Positions 1 to 8,270 of a DNA stretch of 64,000 nucleotides are shown one piece after another. The notes under the pieces were generated by a model. The model was not told the DNA's origin, searched no databases, and saw nothing but the letters and a program-made list of their open reading frames with translations. How positions within the stretch are numbered: position 1 is the stretch's first letter; each line of letters begins with the position of its first letter. The DNA is from Bradyrhizobium ontarionense (lineage in GTDB: Bacteria; Pseudomonadota; Alphaproteobacteria; Rhizobiales; Xanthobacteraceae). Made by a program: the position numbers and the translations under genes. The stretch covers positions 7,927,001-7,991,000 of the forward strand of contig NZ_CP088156.1 in the NCBI RefSeq assembly GCF_021088345.1, written 5' to 3'.

Positions 1-3000
1 AACGACAACGTCCTGAAGAATGCGCTCGTCATCATGCTGCTCTACGGCGCCGTCGCGGCGCATGGCGATGCGCTGGTGACCGTAGCTGGTGCCGTCTTCA
101 TTTTCCCGTTCTTCATCCTGTCCGGGCTGGGCGGTGAGCTTGCCGACAAATACGTCAAGGGCATCATCGCACGCCGGCTGAAATTCGCCGAGATCTTTGC
201 GGCCGGCTTTGCGGCGCTTGGCTTCTTCATGCATTCGGTCCCGCTGCTGTTCGTTGCTCTCGGAATGTTCGGGATCATCGCAGCGCTGTTCGGCCCGGTG
301 AAATACGCGATGCTGCCCGATCAGCTGACGGTCGGCGAACTCGCCACCGGCAACGCGCTGGTCGAGGGCGCAACGTTCATGGCGATCCTGATCGGCACCA
401 TTGCCGGCGGTCAGCTCGTGTCGGGATCGTCGCATATGGGCTGGGTCGCGCTGGCGGTGGTTGGCCTCGCTTTGATGTCGTGGGCCTCGGCCGCGCGCAT
501 TCCGCACACGACGCCGTCCGCGCCGGAGCTGCGCCTCACTGCCAACCCCTGGTCATCCACTTCTCATTTGTTGAAGTCGCTCTATGCCGCGCACCGGCTG
601 TGGGACGGCATGCTGATCGTGTCGTGGTTCTGGCTGGCAGGCGCCGTCGTGCTGTCGCTGCTGCCAGCACTGGTCAAGGGTGTCGTCGGCGGCACTGAGG
701 GGGTTGTCACGCTGTGCCTCGCGATCTTCGCCATCGGAATCGCTGTCGGCTCGCTGTTTGCGGCGCATCTGAGCCACGTGCGGCCGAACCTCGCCCTGGT
801 GCCGATCGGCGCGATCGTGATGGGCGTGCTCGGCCTCGATCTCGCCTGGGCGATCGGTACGACCGAGACCGCCAAGGACATCACGCCGCTGGCCTTCATC
901 GGGTCGTGGAGCGGCATTCGCATGCTGATCGACTTCGCGCTGTTCGCCTTCGGTGGCGGCCTGTTCGTGGTGCCGTCCTTTGCCGCCGTTCAGGCCTGGT
1001 CGGAGCCGTCCGAGCGGGCCCGAATCATCGCCGCCGGCAACGTGCTGCAGGCCGCCTTCATGGTGGTCGGATCGCTGTGTGTCGCCGGCCTGCAGGCGGC
1101 CGGCGTCTCGATCGCCTGGATTTTCTTCGGCCTGGCGCTGGCGAGCTTCGGCTCGGTCTGGTTCGTGCTCAGGAAATGGGGCCGGGAAGGCGTGCGCGAC
1201 TTCGGTGCGCTGCTGTTCCGGGCCTTGTTCCGCACCGAGGTGCGCGGCCTGGAAAACCTGCCGCCCGCCGGCACCCGCATGCTGATCGCGCCCAACCATG
1301 TCAGCCTGATCGACGGTCCGCTGCTGCATGCGATCCTGCCGATCGATGCGACCTTCGCGGTCGATACCGGCATCTCGCAGGCGTGGTGGGCGAAAGTCTT
1401 CCTCAAGATGGTCAGCCACATCACGATCGACCCTACCAAGCCGCTCGGCGCGCGCGACCTGATCAAGCTAGTCGCCAGCCAGGAGCCGGTGGTGATCTTC
1501 CCCGAGGGCCGTATCACGGTGTCGGGATCGCTGATGAAGGTCTATGACGGCACTGCGATGATCGCCGACAAGGCCGATGCCGTGGTCGTGCCCGTGCGCA
1601 TCGAGGGCGCGCAGCGCTCGCATCTCAGCTATCTCAAGAACGGCCAGATCAAGCGTTCCTGGTTTCCCAAGGTGACCGTGACGATCCTTCCGCCTGTGAA
1701 GCTCGACGTCGATGCAGCGCTGAAGGGCAAGACCCGTCGCAACGCGGCAGGGGCTGCGTTGCAGGACGTTATGATCGATGCGATGGTCAAGAACGCCATG
1801 CTGGACCGCACGCTGTTCGAAGCGCTGGCGCATGCCCATCGTGACCACGACACCGGCAAGGTGATGATCGAGGATCCGCTCGGCACCAAGCTGACCTATC
1901 GCAAGCTGCTGCTCGGCTCCCAGGTGCTGTCGCGCAAACTCGAGCAGGGCACGATGGTCGGCGAGAACATCGGCGTGATGCTGCCGAACTCGGCCGGCGT
2001 CGCCGTCGTCTTCATGGCGCTGCAGTCGATCGGCCGGGTACCGGCGATGCTGAACTTCTCCGCGGGGCCGGTGAACGTGCTGGCCGCCATGAAGGCGGCG
2101 CAGGTCACGACCGTTCTGACCTCGCGCGCTTTCATCGAGAAGGGCAAGCTCGACAAGCTGATCGCCGCGATCGACGGGCAGGCGCGCTTGGTCTATCTCG
2201 AGGACGTCAAGGCATCGATCGGCTTCGCCGACAAGCTCAAGGGCGTGGCCGATGGCATCAAGCCGCGTGTGGCTCGCAACGCCGACCACCCGGCCGTGAT
2301 CCTGTTCACCTCGGGCTCGGAGGGCACGCCCAAGGGCGTGGTCTTGTCCCACCGTAACATCCTGGCCAATGCCGCGCAGGCGCTCGCTCGTGTGGACGCC
2401 AACGCTAACGATCTTGTGTTCAACGTTCTGCCGGTGTTCCACTCCTTCGGCCTCACCGGCGGCATGATGATGCCCATGTTGGCGGGCATCCCCATCTACA
2501 TGTACCCGTCGCCGCTGCATTACCGGATCGTCCCCGAACTGATCTACCAGACTGGCGCTACGATCCTGTTCGGCACTGACACCTTCCTGACGGGCTACGC
2601 GCGCTCGGCCCATGCCTATGATTTCCGTACACTGCGGCTGGTCATCGCCGGCGCCGAGCCGGTGAAGGACCGGACACGGCAGATCTACATGGAGCGTTAT
2701 GGCATCCGTGTTCTCGAAGGTTACGGCGTGACCGAGACCGCGCCGGTGCTGGCGATGAACACGCCGATGGCCAACCGCGTCGGCACCGTCGGCCGCCTGT
2801 CGCCGCTGATGGAGTACCGGCTCGACAAGGTGCCGGGCATCGAGGAGGGCGGCCGGCTCTCGGTCCGTGGCCCGAATGTCATGCTCGGTTATCTCCGCGC
2901 CGAAAACCCCGGCGTGCTGGAAGCGCTGCCTGAAGGCTGGCACGACACCGGCGATATCGTCACCATCGACGGGCAGGGCTTCATCACGATCAAGGGCCGC

Positions 3001-3348
3001 GCCAAGCGCTTTGCCAAGATCGCCGGCGAGATGGTCTCGCTCTCGGTGGTCGAGCAGATCGCCGCTGCGCTGTGGCCGCAGGCCGGCTCCGTCGCGGTGT
3101 CGATCCCCGACCAGCGCAAGGGCGAGCGCATCGTGCTGATCACGACGCAGAAGGACGCCGAGCGCTCTGCGATGCAGCGCCAGGCCAAGGCGCAGGGGGC
3201 GCCCGAACTCGCGGTGCCGGCCGTGGTGATGGTGGTCGACAAGATCCCGTTGCTCGGCTCCGGCAAGACCGATTATGTCGGTGCCAAGGCCCTTGCCGAA
3301 GAGTCGGCCACGCCGTCGTCGGAGTCGGCGGAGCGGGAGGTGGCTTGA
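1..3348 (+). CDS. Lysophospholipid transporter / 1-acyl-glycerophosphate acyltransferase / acyl-ACP ligase fusion, 5' truncated by window
   Basis: The reading frame is open from the first base, starting N-D-N-V-L-K-N, which matches the conserved GAFNDN(V/L)xK start of LplT-type transporters, so only about 15-20 N-terminal residues are probably missing. Three domains follow in order. First is an MFS membrane domain (about visible residues 1-395). Second is a PlsC acyltransferase with the NHxSxxD motif at residues 432-438 and FPEGR at 500-504. Third is an AMP-forming acyl ligase with the P-loop TSGSEGTPKG at 770-779. By family knowledge such fusions import lysophospholipid and re-acylate it at the inner membrane with an acyl-ACP made by the C-terminal domain. 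The stop codon overlaps the next start (TGATG), suggesting translational coupling with the hydrolase. Confidence 0.9.
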   Translation, partial: NDNVLKNALVIMLLYGAVAAHGDALVTVAGAVFIFPFFILSGLGGELADKYVKGIIARRLKFAEIFAAGFAALGFFMHSVPLLFVALGMFGIIAALFGPVKYAMLPDQLTVGELATGNALVEGATFMAILIGTIAGGQLVSGSSHMGWVALAVVGLALMSWASAARIPHTTPSAPELRLTANPWSSTSHLLKSLYAAHRLWDGMLIVSWFWLAGAVVLSLLPALVKGVVGGTEGVVTLCLAIFAIGIAVGSLFAAHLSHVRPNLALVPIGAIVMGVLGLDLAWAIGTTETAKDITPLAFIGSWSGIRMLIDFALFAFGGGLFVVPSFAAVQAWSEPSERARIIAAGNVLQAAFMVVGSLCVAGLQAAGVSIAWIFFGLALASFGSVWFVLRKWGREGVRDFGALLFRALFRTEVRGLENLPPAGTRMLIAPNHVSLIDGPLLHAILPIDATFAVDTGISQAWWAKVFLKMVSHITIDPTKPLGARDLIKLVASQEPVVIFPEGRITVSGSLMKVYDGTAMIADKADAVVVPVRIEGAQRSHLSYLKNGQIKRSWFPKVTVTILPPVKLDVDAALKGKTRRNAAGAALQDVMIDAMVKNAMLDRTLFEALAHAHRDHDTGKVMIEDPLGTKLTYRKLLLGSQVLSRKLEQGTMVGENIGVMLPNSAGVAVVFMALQSIGRVPAMLNFSAGPVNVLAAMKAAQVTTVLTSRAFIEKGKLDKLIAAIDGQARLVYLEDVKASIGFADKLKGVADGIKPRVARNADHPAVILFTSGSEGTPKGVVLSHRNILANAAQALARVDANANDLVFNVLPVFHSFGLTGGMMMPMLAGIPIYMYPSPLHYRIVPELIYQTGATILFGTDTFLTGYARSAHAYDFRTLRLVIAGAEPVKDRTRQIYMERYGIRVLEGYGVTETAPVLAMNTPMANRVGTVGRLSPLMEYRLDKVPGIEEGGRLSVRGPNVMLGYLRAENPGVLEALPEGWHDTGDIVTIDGQGFITIKGRAKRFAKIAGEMVSLSVVEQIAAALWPQAGSVAVSIPDQRKGERIVLITTQKDAERSAMQRQAKAQGAPELAVPAVVMVVDKIPLLGSGKTDYVGAKALAEESATPSSESAEREVA

Positions 3349-4085
3349 TGGCATCGCTGCGCCGGCGCCATCAGCAGAACAGTCCCCGCCACGCGGGGGT
3401 TGTCCTGCTGCATGGGATTGCGGGCCGGTCATTGATGCTGCGCCCGTTCGAAAAGTCGCTGCAGCGCGCCGGGTTTGCGACGCTCAACATCGACTATGAG
3501 AGCCGCAAGAAGCCGCTGGAGCTGCTCGCTGAGGACATTCGTGCCGCAGTGTCCGACTTTGCTGCGCGGCTGGACGGGCCGGTCCACTTCGTGACCCATT
3601 CGATGGGCGGGCTGTTGGCGCAGGTCTACATTGCCAGGCATCGTCCGGCGCGGCTCGGCCGCGTCGTCATGCTGGGGACGCCCAACGGCGGCAGCGAGCT
3701 TGCCGACCGGCTGCAGAATGTCGGGCTCTATCGCGCCTATTTCGGCCCCGCCGGCCTGCAACTGGTGACAACCAAGGACGTCACCCTCGCATCGCTTCCT
3801 GCGGCCGATTACGAGATCGGCGTCATCGCTGGCAACCGTTTCCTCGATCCGATCTGCGCGCTGTTCCTGCTGCCCTGGCCGAACGACGGCCGCGTGTCGG
3901 TCGAGAGCTGCAAGCTCGCGGAGATGGCCGACTATACGACCGTCAAGGCCTCGCATATGGGCCTCCTGATGCATCCGACGTCGTTCCGGCAGACGATCGC
4001 GTTCCTGCGCAATGGCCAGTTCGACCCCGCTCGTCCGCCGCTGCACAGCGTCTTCTCCGACATCGGCCGCCGCGCGGCCAGCTGA
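3348..4085 (+). CDS. Alpha/beta hydrolase (lipase-like)
   Basis: A 245-residue protein beginning at the ATG that overlaps the previous stop. A longer in-frame extension exists upstream but lies inside the ligase gene and is not needed. The fold signature is clear: an oxyanion-type HG motif (LLHGIAG, residues 20-26) and the nucleophile elbow T-H-S-M-G-G with Ser85. A late histidine in KASHMG near the C-terminus is a candidate catalytic base. No signal peptide is evident. Coupling to the phospholipid remodelling gene suggests a lipid ester or lysophospholipid substrate, but that is inferred from position only. Confidence 0.8.
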   Translation: MASLRRRHQQNSPRHAGVVLLHGIAGRSLMLRPFEKSLQRAGFATLNIDYESRKKPLELLAEDIRAAVSDFAARLDGPVHFVTHSMGGLLAQVYIARHRPARLGRVVMLGTPNGGSELADRLQNVGLYRAYFGPAGLQLVTTKDVTLASLPAADYEIGVIAGNRFLDPICALFLLPWPNDGRVSVESCKLAEMADYTTVKASHMGLLMHPTSFRQTIAFLRNGQFDPARPPLHSVFSDIGRRAAS

Positions 4086-4157
4086 CGCAAGTTTTCCTTG
4101 CCCGCCGCGGCTATCCCGCGACAATCTCGCATCCGACATCAAGAGACAGGCAAGGCG

Positions 4158-4937
4158 ATGACCGACGACAGCGTGATTCTCGACAAGCGCGGGCAAGCCC
4201 TCTGGATCACCATCAACCGTCCTGAGAAGCGCAACGCGCTGAACGGCGATGTCATCGCCGGAATCGCGCGCGGCTACCGCCAGGCGCATGACGATGCGGA
4301 GGTGCGCGTGATCGTGCTGACGGGAGCGGGCGACAAGGCGTTCTGCGCGGGTGCCGACCTGCAGAACTCCGGCGCAGCCTTCGCGATGGATTTCTCGCGG
4401 CCCAATGTCGACTATGCCGATCTACTGAGGCTGTCGCAGAATGCGACCAAGCCCGCGATCGCGCGTGTCGGTGGCGTCTGCATGGCCGGCGGCATGGGTC
4501 TTCTGTGCATGACAGACATGGCGGTTGCGGCCGACCACGTGATCTTCGGCCTGCCGGAGGTCAAGGTCGGCGTGTTCCCGATGCAGGTGCTGAGCCTGCT
4601 GCAGAGTATCGCGCCGCCGCGGCTCGTCAGTGAATGGGCGTTGACCGGTGAGCCTTTCGACGCCAAGATCGCCCAGGCTGCAGGCCTGCTCAACTACGTC
4701 GTACCGGCCGCCGAGCTCGACGCCAAGATCGACTGGCTGATCGGTCGGATCGTCGACAAGTCGCCGACCGCGATCCGGCGCGGCAAATATGCCATGCGCG
4801 CGATCGCGTCGATGTCGTTCGACGAGGCCATCGCCTATCTCGAGAGCCAGATCGCGCTGCTGGCGATGACCGAGGATGCCAAGGAAGGCCTGAAGGCCTT
4901 CGCCGAGAAGCGCAAGCCGGTCTGGCCGGGGAAGTAG
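4158..4937 (+). CDS. Enoyl-CoA hydratase/isomerase family protein
   Basis: A 259-residue crotonase-fold protein. I chose the ATG preceded by a purine-rich AGGCAAGGCG stretch rather than an in-frame ATG 60 bases upstream. Family features seen are the N-terminal NRPEKRNALN motif, the oxyanion-hole segment GAGDKAFCAGADL and the second segment VGGVCMAGGMGLLC. The family hydrates or isomerises enoyl-CoA thioesters in fatty-acid or aromatic-acid breakdown. The substrate cannot be read from the sequence. It lies 72 bases after the hydrolase on the same strand and may belong to that transcription unit. Confidence 0.85.
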   Translation: MTDDSVILDKRGQALWITINRPEKRNALNGDVIAGIARGYRQAHDDAEVRVIVLTGAGDKAFCAGADLQNSGAAFAMDFSRPNVDYADLLRLSQNATKPAIARVGGVCMAGGMGLLCMTDMAVAADHVIFGLPEVKVGVFPMQVLSLLQSIAPPRLVSEWALTGEPFDAKIAQAAGLLNYVVPAAELDAKIDWLIGRIVDKSPTAIRRGKYAMRAIASMSFDEAIAYLESQIALLAMTEDAKEGLKAFAEKRKPVWPGK

Positions 4938-5025
4938 CGCGTTCGTCTTGCGATCGAACGATCGGTGCGAACGCGCAGGCCCGCTGACAGGTGCCGCAGG
5001 GCGATCCAATTTTTTCAGCCGACGA

Positions 5026-6240
5026 TTACGAGGCGATCCGCATGGGTTGTCGTCTTCCATACATCAGGCTGCGCCACAGCCATTCGACCGGACCGAAGCG
5101 AAAGTACGCCAGCCACCAGCGGCTCGCGATCGCCTGCAGGGCATAGACGACCATGCCGATCGCAAGTGCCGGCGCGACGCTGAGCCTGCCGAACAGGCCG
5201 AAACCATAGCCGTAGAACACGAGGCTGAAGATCGCGGATTGCATGAGGTAGTTGGTAAAGGCCATGCGGCCGACCGGAGCAGCCCAGCCCAGCAGACGAA
5301 GACCGAGTGCCGTGTTCGCGACCGCCAGGATCAGCGCACCATAGGCGAGTGCCAAGGTGACCGTCACAAGCGTGGGGCCGGCGTCGATGGTCATGACGAG
5401 CGCCGCGAGCGCAGTCAGCACGAATTCCGTGCGATGATCTCGTGCATGTCGCAGCACGCCGCAGCGCCAGATCAGGATCCCGAGCAGGAACAGGCCGAGC
5501 GTACGTGGAAAGATCCACAGATGCAGCGGCGCGATCGCACCAATCTCGGCGAGGCGGAAAGCCAGCACCTGGGCGAAGCTCCCGGTCGCGTAGACATGGT
5601 TGGCGTCGGCCACATGTGGCAGCATCCAGGCCTTCCCGGGCAGGGGCATCAGTTGCATCAGCCAGCCGCTGAAATAGAGCCCGAGGAATGCGAAACTGCC
5701 TGCTCCGATGAGCCAGGCGGGCGCAAACAGAAACGGCAGCACGCTCAGCCCGGCCAGCGCATATTCGGTCAGGATGTCGCCATTCCACAACAGCGTCAGG
5801 TGCAGGAGGCCGATCGCGAGCAGGACCAGCAGGCGTCGCAGCAATAGGATCGTACGACGGTGCGGGATGATCCGGTCGAACTGCATCGCCAGGCCGACGC
5901 CGAACAGCAGCGAAAACAGCGCGAAGGCCTTCATCGCGATGGCGCGCTCGAGGATATCTTCAATGGTACGATTGAATGGCGAGTCGGCCATGACGGCCCA
6001 CAACAACGCGACCATATCCGGCGATAGGGATCCGGCGAAGAAAGTCGTTTCGGCCTCTTGCGTTCTCAGCGCCGGCAGAAATTGCCGGAAGATCGAAACC
6101 CGGAATTCGAACACGACGTTGATGGCCATGACACCGAACAGCGCGAGGCCACGCAGGATGTCGATGCTGAAGAGACGGTCTATGGCCGCGACAGGGAGTG
6201 GCGGACCGTGCGCGTTGTTGGTATCTGCAGGAGCCCTCAA
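5026..6240 (-). CDS. DUF418 (YeiB-like) integral membrane protein
   Basis: A 404-residue polytopic membrane protein. The N-terminal signature RLFSIDILRGLALFGVMAIN is typical of the DUF418/YeiB family (COG2311), and the family's C-terminal GPVEWLWRSLMYG motif is present. Many hydrophobic segments are visible, with a conserved PVGRMAFTNYLMQS stretch near residue 330. The best start is a TTG with a GAGG ribosome site five bases upstream, because no ATG lies before the conserved N-terminus. The biochemical role of the family is unknown. It is divergent from the acetyltransferase at 6380. Confidence 0.85.
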   Translation of the reverse strand: MRAPADTNNAHGPPLPVAAIDRLFSIDILRGLALFGVMAINVVFEFRVSIFRQFLPALRTQEAETTFFAGSLSPDMVALLWAVMADSPFNRTIEDILERAIAMKAFALFSLLFGVGLAMQFDRIIPHRRTILLLRRLLVLLAIGLLHLTLLWNGDILTEYALAGLSVLPFLFAPAWLIGAGSFAFLGLYFSGWLMQLMPLPGKAWMLPHVADANHVYATGSFAQVLAFRLAEIGAIAPLHLWIFPRTLGLFLLGILIWRCGVLRHARDHRTEFVLTALAALVMTIDAGPTLVTVTLALAYGALILAVANTALGLRLLGWAAPVGRMAFTNYLMQSAIFSLVFYGYGFGLFGRLSVAPALAIGMVVYALQAIASRWWLAYFRFGPVEWLWRSLMYGRRQPMRIAS

Positions 6241-6379
6241 ATCGACCTCGGCCGCTACGACGCGTCACCGGCGCACTGGGCCAGATCGGTGCCGCGCCTG
6301 AATGTGGAGCAGTCGAGACAGCTCCAGTCAAGGCGTTGTTGTTAGTGCACGGCAGCGCTGATGGATTTAGGATAGGAGC

Positions 6380-7252
6380 ATGACGTCTTCCGGCACGGCT
6401 GCAACCGACGGTCTCACCATCCGGCCCATGAGCCCCGAGGAGATTCCGCTGATCCTTGACTGGGCGGCGGCCGAAGGTTGGAATCCCGGCCTGTCCGATG
6501 CGGCTTGTTTTGCTGTGGTTGATCCCCAGGGCTTTCTCGTTGCCGAGCGCGACGGCGTGCCGGTCGCTACCGTCTCTTGCGTCGACTATGACGACCGCTT
6601 CGCCTTTCTCGGCTTCTACATCGTACGCCCCGATTTGCGTGGGCATGGCTACGGCCTGCGCCTTTGGCAGGCGGCGATGGCTCATGCGGGGCCACGTATC
6701 GTCGGGCTCGACGGCGTCGTCGCGCAGCAGGACAACTACCGGAGGTCCGGCTTCAGCTTCGCCTATGCCAATATCCGCTATGGTGGCCGGCTCGCGGTTG
6801 AGCCATCGTCGGCAGCGCAGGCCAATATCGTGGCTTTGGCCGATGTGCCTTTGGCAGACATCGAAGCTTCCGATGCGGCCGTGTTCCCGGCGCCGCGCCG
6901 CGCGTTCCTGCAGGCTTGGATCGGCACGCCCGAACACGTCGGCCGGGCGCTCATCCGCAACGGTGCGCTTTCCGCCTGGGGCGTGATCCGTCCGTGCCGA
7001 ACCGGCTACAAGATCGGCCCGCTGGTGGCCGAGAGCCGCGCTGATGCTGAGGCCGTCGCGTCGACCCTGTTGACCGCGGTGGGCGACGTCGAGGTTTTTC
7101 TTGACGTGCCCGCGATCAACCCGGACGCGGTGGCGCTCGCAGAAGGTCTTGGTCTCAAACCCGTGTTCGAGACGGCGCGGATGTATACGGGACCGATCCC
7201 GCCGCTCCGGATCGAACGCGTGTTCGGCGTCACCACCTTCGAGCTCGGTTAG
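6380..7252 (+). CDS. GNAT family N-acetyltransferase with C-terminal YitH-type domain
   Basis: A 290-residue protein starting at ATG after a TAGGAG ribosome site. The N-terminal half is a GNAT domain: FYIVRPDLRGHGYGLRLWQAAM (around residues 92-113) holds the acetyl-CoA-binding R-G-x-G-x-G/L pattern. The C-terminal half resembles the additional acetyltransferase-like domain seen in YitH-type proteins. It should transfer an acetyl group from acetyl-CoA to an amine, and the substrate is not recognisable. It faces away from the DUF418 gene across a 139-base gap that probably carries both promoters. Confidence 0.8.
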   Translation: MTSSGTAATDGLTIRPMSPEEIPLILDWAAAEGWNPGLSDAACFAVVDPQGFLVAERDGVPVATVSCVDYDDRFAFLGFYIVRPDLRGHGYGLRLWQAAMAHAGPRIVGLDGVVAQQDNYRRSGFSFAYANIRYGGRLAVEPSSAAQANIVALADVPLADIEASDAAVFPAPRRAFLQAWIGTPEHVGRALIRNGALSAWGVIRPCRTGYKIGPLVAESRADAEAVASTLLTAVGDVEVFLDVPAINPDAVALAEGLGLKPVFETARMYTGPIPPLRIERVFGVTTFELG

Positions 7253-7253
7253 C

Positions 7254-7616
7254 TCACTTGCCCAGCGGTCGCGCGAAGCTCAGCTCGTGGCCGTCAGGAT
7301 CGGTGAGGTGAAAATAGCGCTCGCCCCATTCGGCATCGCGCGGCGTCGTCGAGGGTGAGAAGCCGGCTGACAGCGCCTTTGAGTAGACCGCGTCGACATC
7401 GGCGACGTGGAAGATGATGCGCCCCCACCAGCTCCACTGCTTGTCCCGGGGCGTGGCGATCAGGTTGAGATAGCCAGCGCCGACGCGGAAGGTGGTGAAC
7501 GCCGCGTCAGCGCCGCCATAGGGGATGTCGTCGAAGCCGAGTGCGCGATAGAAGGCGACGGCGCGGGCCATGTCGTGGGTGGCGAGCGTGATCGCGCTGA
7601 TGCTCTCGATGGTCAT
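7254..7616 (-). CDS. VOC family (glyoxalase/dioxygenase superfamily) protein
   Basis: A 120-residue single VOC module beginning ISAITLATHDMARAVAFYRALGF, a classic first beta-alpha-beta unit. The end, RYFHLTDPDGHELSFARPLGK, carries the conserved DPDG-x-E motif with a glutamate suited to metal binding. The start is ATG with a GGAGG site just upstream (GGAGGGCCTCC). These proteins act as dimers on small molecules such as methylglyoxal adducts or antibiotics. The substrate here is unknown. It converges with the acetyltransferase, with one base between the two stops. Confidence 0.85.
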   Translation of the reverse strand: MTIESISAITLATHDMARAVAFYRALGFDDIPYGGADAAFTTFRVGAGYLNLIATPRDKQWSWWGRIIFHVADVDAVYSKALSAGFSPSTTPRDAEWGERYFHLTDPDGHELSFARPLGK

Positions 7617-7752
7617 GGAGGCCCTCCGGACCGGACTGAACGCCGCGCCGCAGGGAAGCGCAGATCACCGGTGTGGCGCAAGAGCACGCATCAAGAGGCC
7701 CAGCCATCCATGCGCTCCGACCAGGCCGGGCGCATGGAATCGCAATTGCGCA

Positions 7753-8181
7753 TCAGCCCGGATTGGCCTTGAGGCCGGCGGCCTCGATGCCGGCGATCGC
7801 GCAGATCTCGTCATTGTCGGAGGTATCGCCGGAGACGCCGACCGCGCCGAGCAGGGTGGTGCCGTCCAGGATCAGGACGCCGCCGGGCACCGGCACCATG
7901 CGACCTTGCGCCAACGTGTTCACGGCGTCGACGAAGTAGGCCTGCTCCTGGGCGCGCTGGAACAGCGCCCGCGAGCCAAGGCCGAGCGCGAGCGCGCCAT
8001 AGGCCTTGCCATGCGCGACCTCGGCCCGCATCAGGCTGGTGCCGTCCTGAGCGGCGGCGGCCTTCAGGCAGCCGCGGGCATCGAGCACCATGACAGCGAG
8101 CGGCTTCAGCTTGTTCTCGACGCCTTTGGCGAGCGTGGCGTCGAGGATCTTGCGGGCGGTGTCGAGCGTGAGGTCGGCCAT
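7753..8181 (-). CDS. GlcG/HbpS family heme-binding-like protein
   Basis: A 142-residue protein of the GlcG/HbpS family (PF03928). It starts with an alpha-helical TLDTARKILDATLAKG segment, then the sensor-like core LAVMVLDARGCLKAAAAQDGTS, and ends with the conserved GGVLILDGTTLLGAVGVSGDTSDNDEICA. No signal peptide is visible, so it is probably cytoplasmic. It follows the FAD/Fe-S dehydrogenase on the same strand 89 bases downstream. GlcG is likewise found with glycolate oxidase genes in other bacteria, which supports a shared role in 2-hydroxyacid metabolism. Confidence 0.8.
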   Translation of the reverse strand: MADLTLDTARKILDATLAKGVENKLKPLAVMVLDARGCLKAAAAQDGTSLMRAEVAHGKAYGALALGLGSRALFQRAQEQAYFVDAVNTLAQGRMVPVPGGVLILDGTTLLGAVGVSGDTSDNDEICAIAGIEAAGLKANPG

Positions 8182-8221
8182 GTCGGTGTCCTTTTTTGGT
8201 GGTGAAGTAGCTTAGGTGTGC

Positions 8222-8267
8222 AGGGTAGGCAAAGCGTGGTGGGCACGCTTCGCCTGCCCACCCTTAC
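8222..8267. repeat. Intergenic inverted repeat between dehydrogenase and GlcG-like gene
   Basis: Imperfect inverted repeat with arms AGGGTAGGCAAAGCG and CGCTTCGCCTGCCCACCCT. It resembles the GGGTGGGCAAAGCG-type palindromes scattered between genes in Bradyrhizobium. It could act as an mRNA-stabilising or attenuating hairpin between the two minus-strand genes. Confidence 0.55.
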
Positions 8268-8270
8268 GAA

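Noticed and set aside
1468..3432. 654-residue minus-strand frame opposite the acyltransferase-ligase fusion
   Set aside because: Composition is non-protein-like and the plus strand encodes a clear ligase with all motifs.
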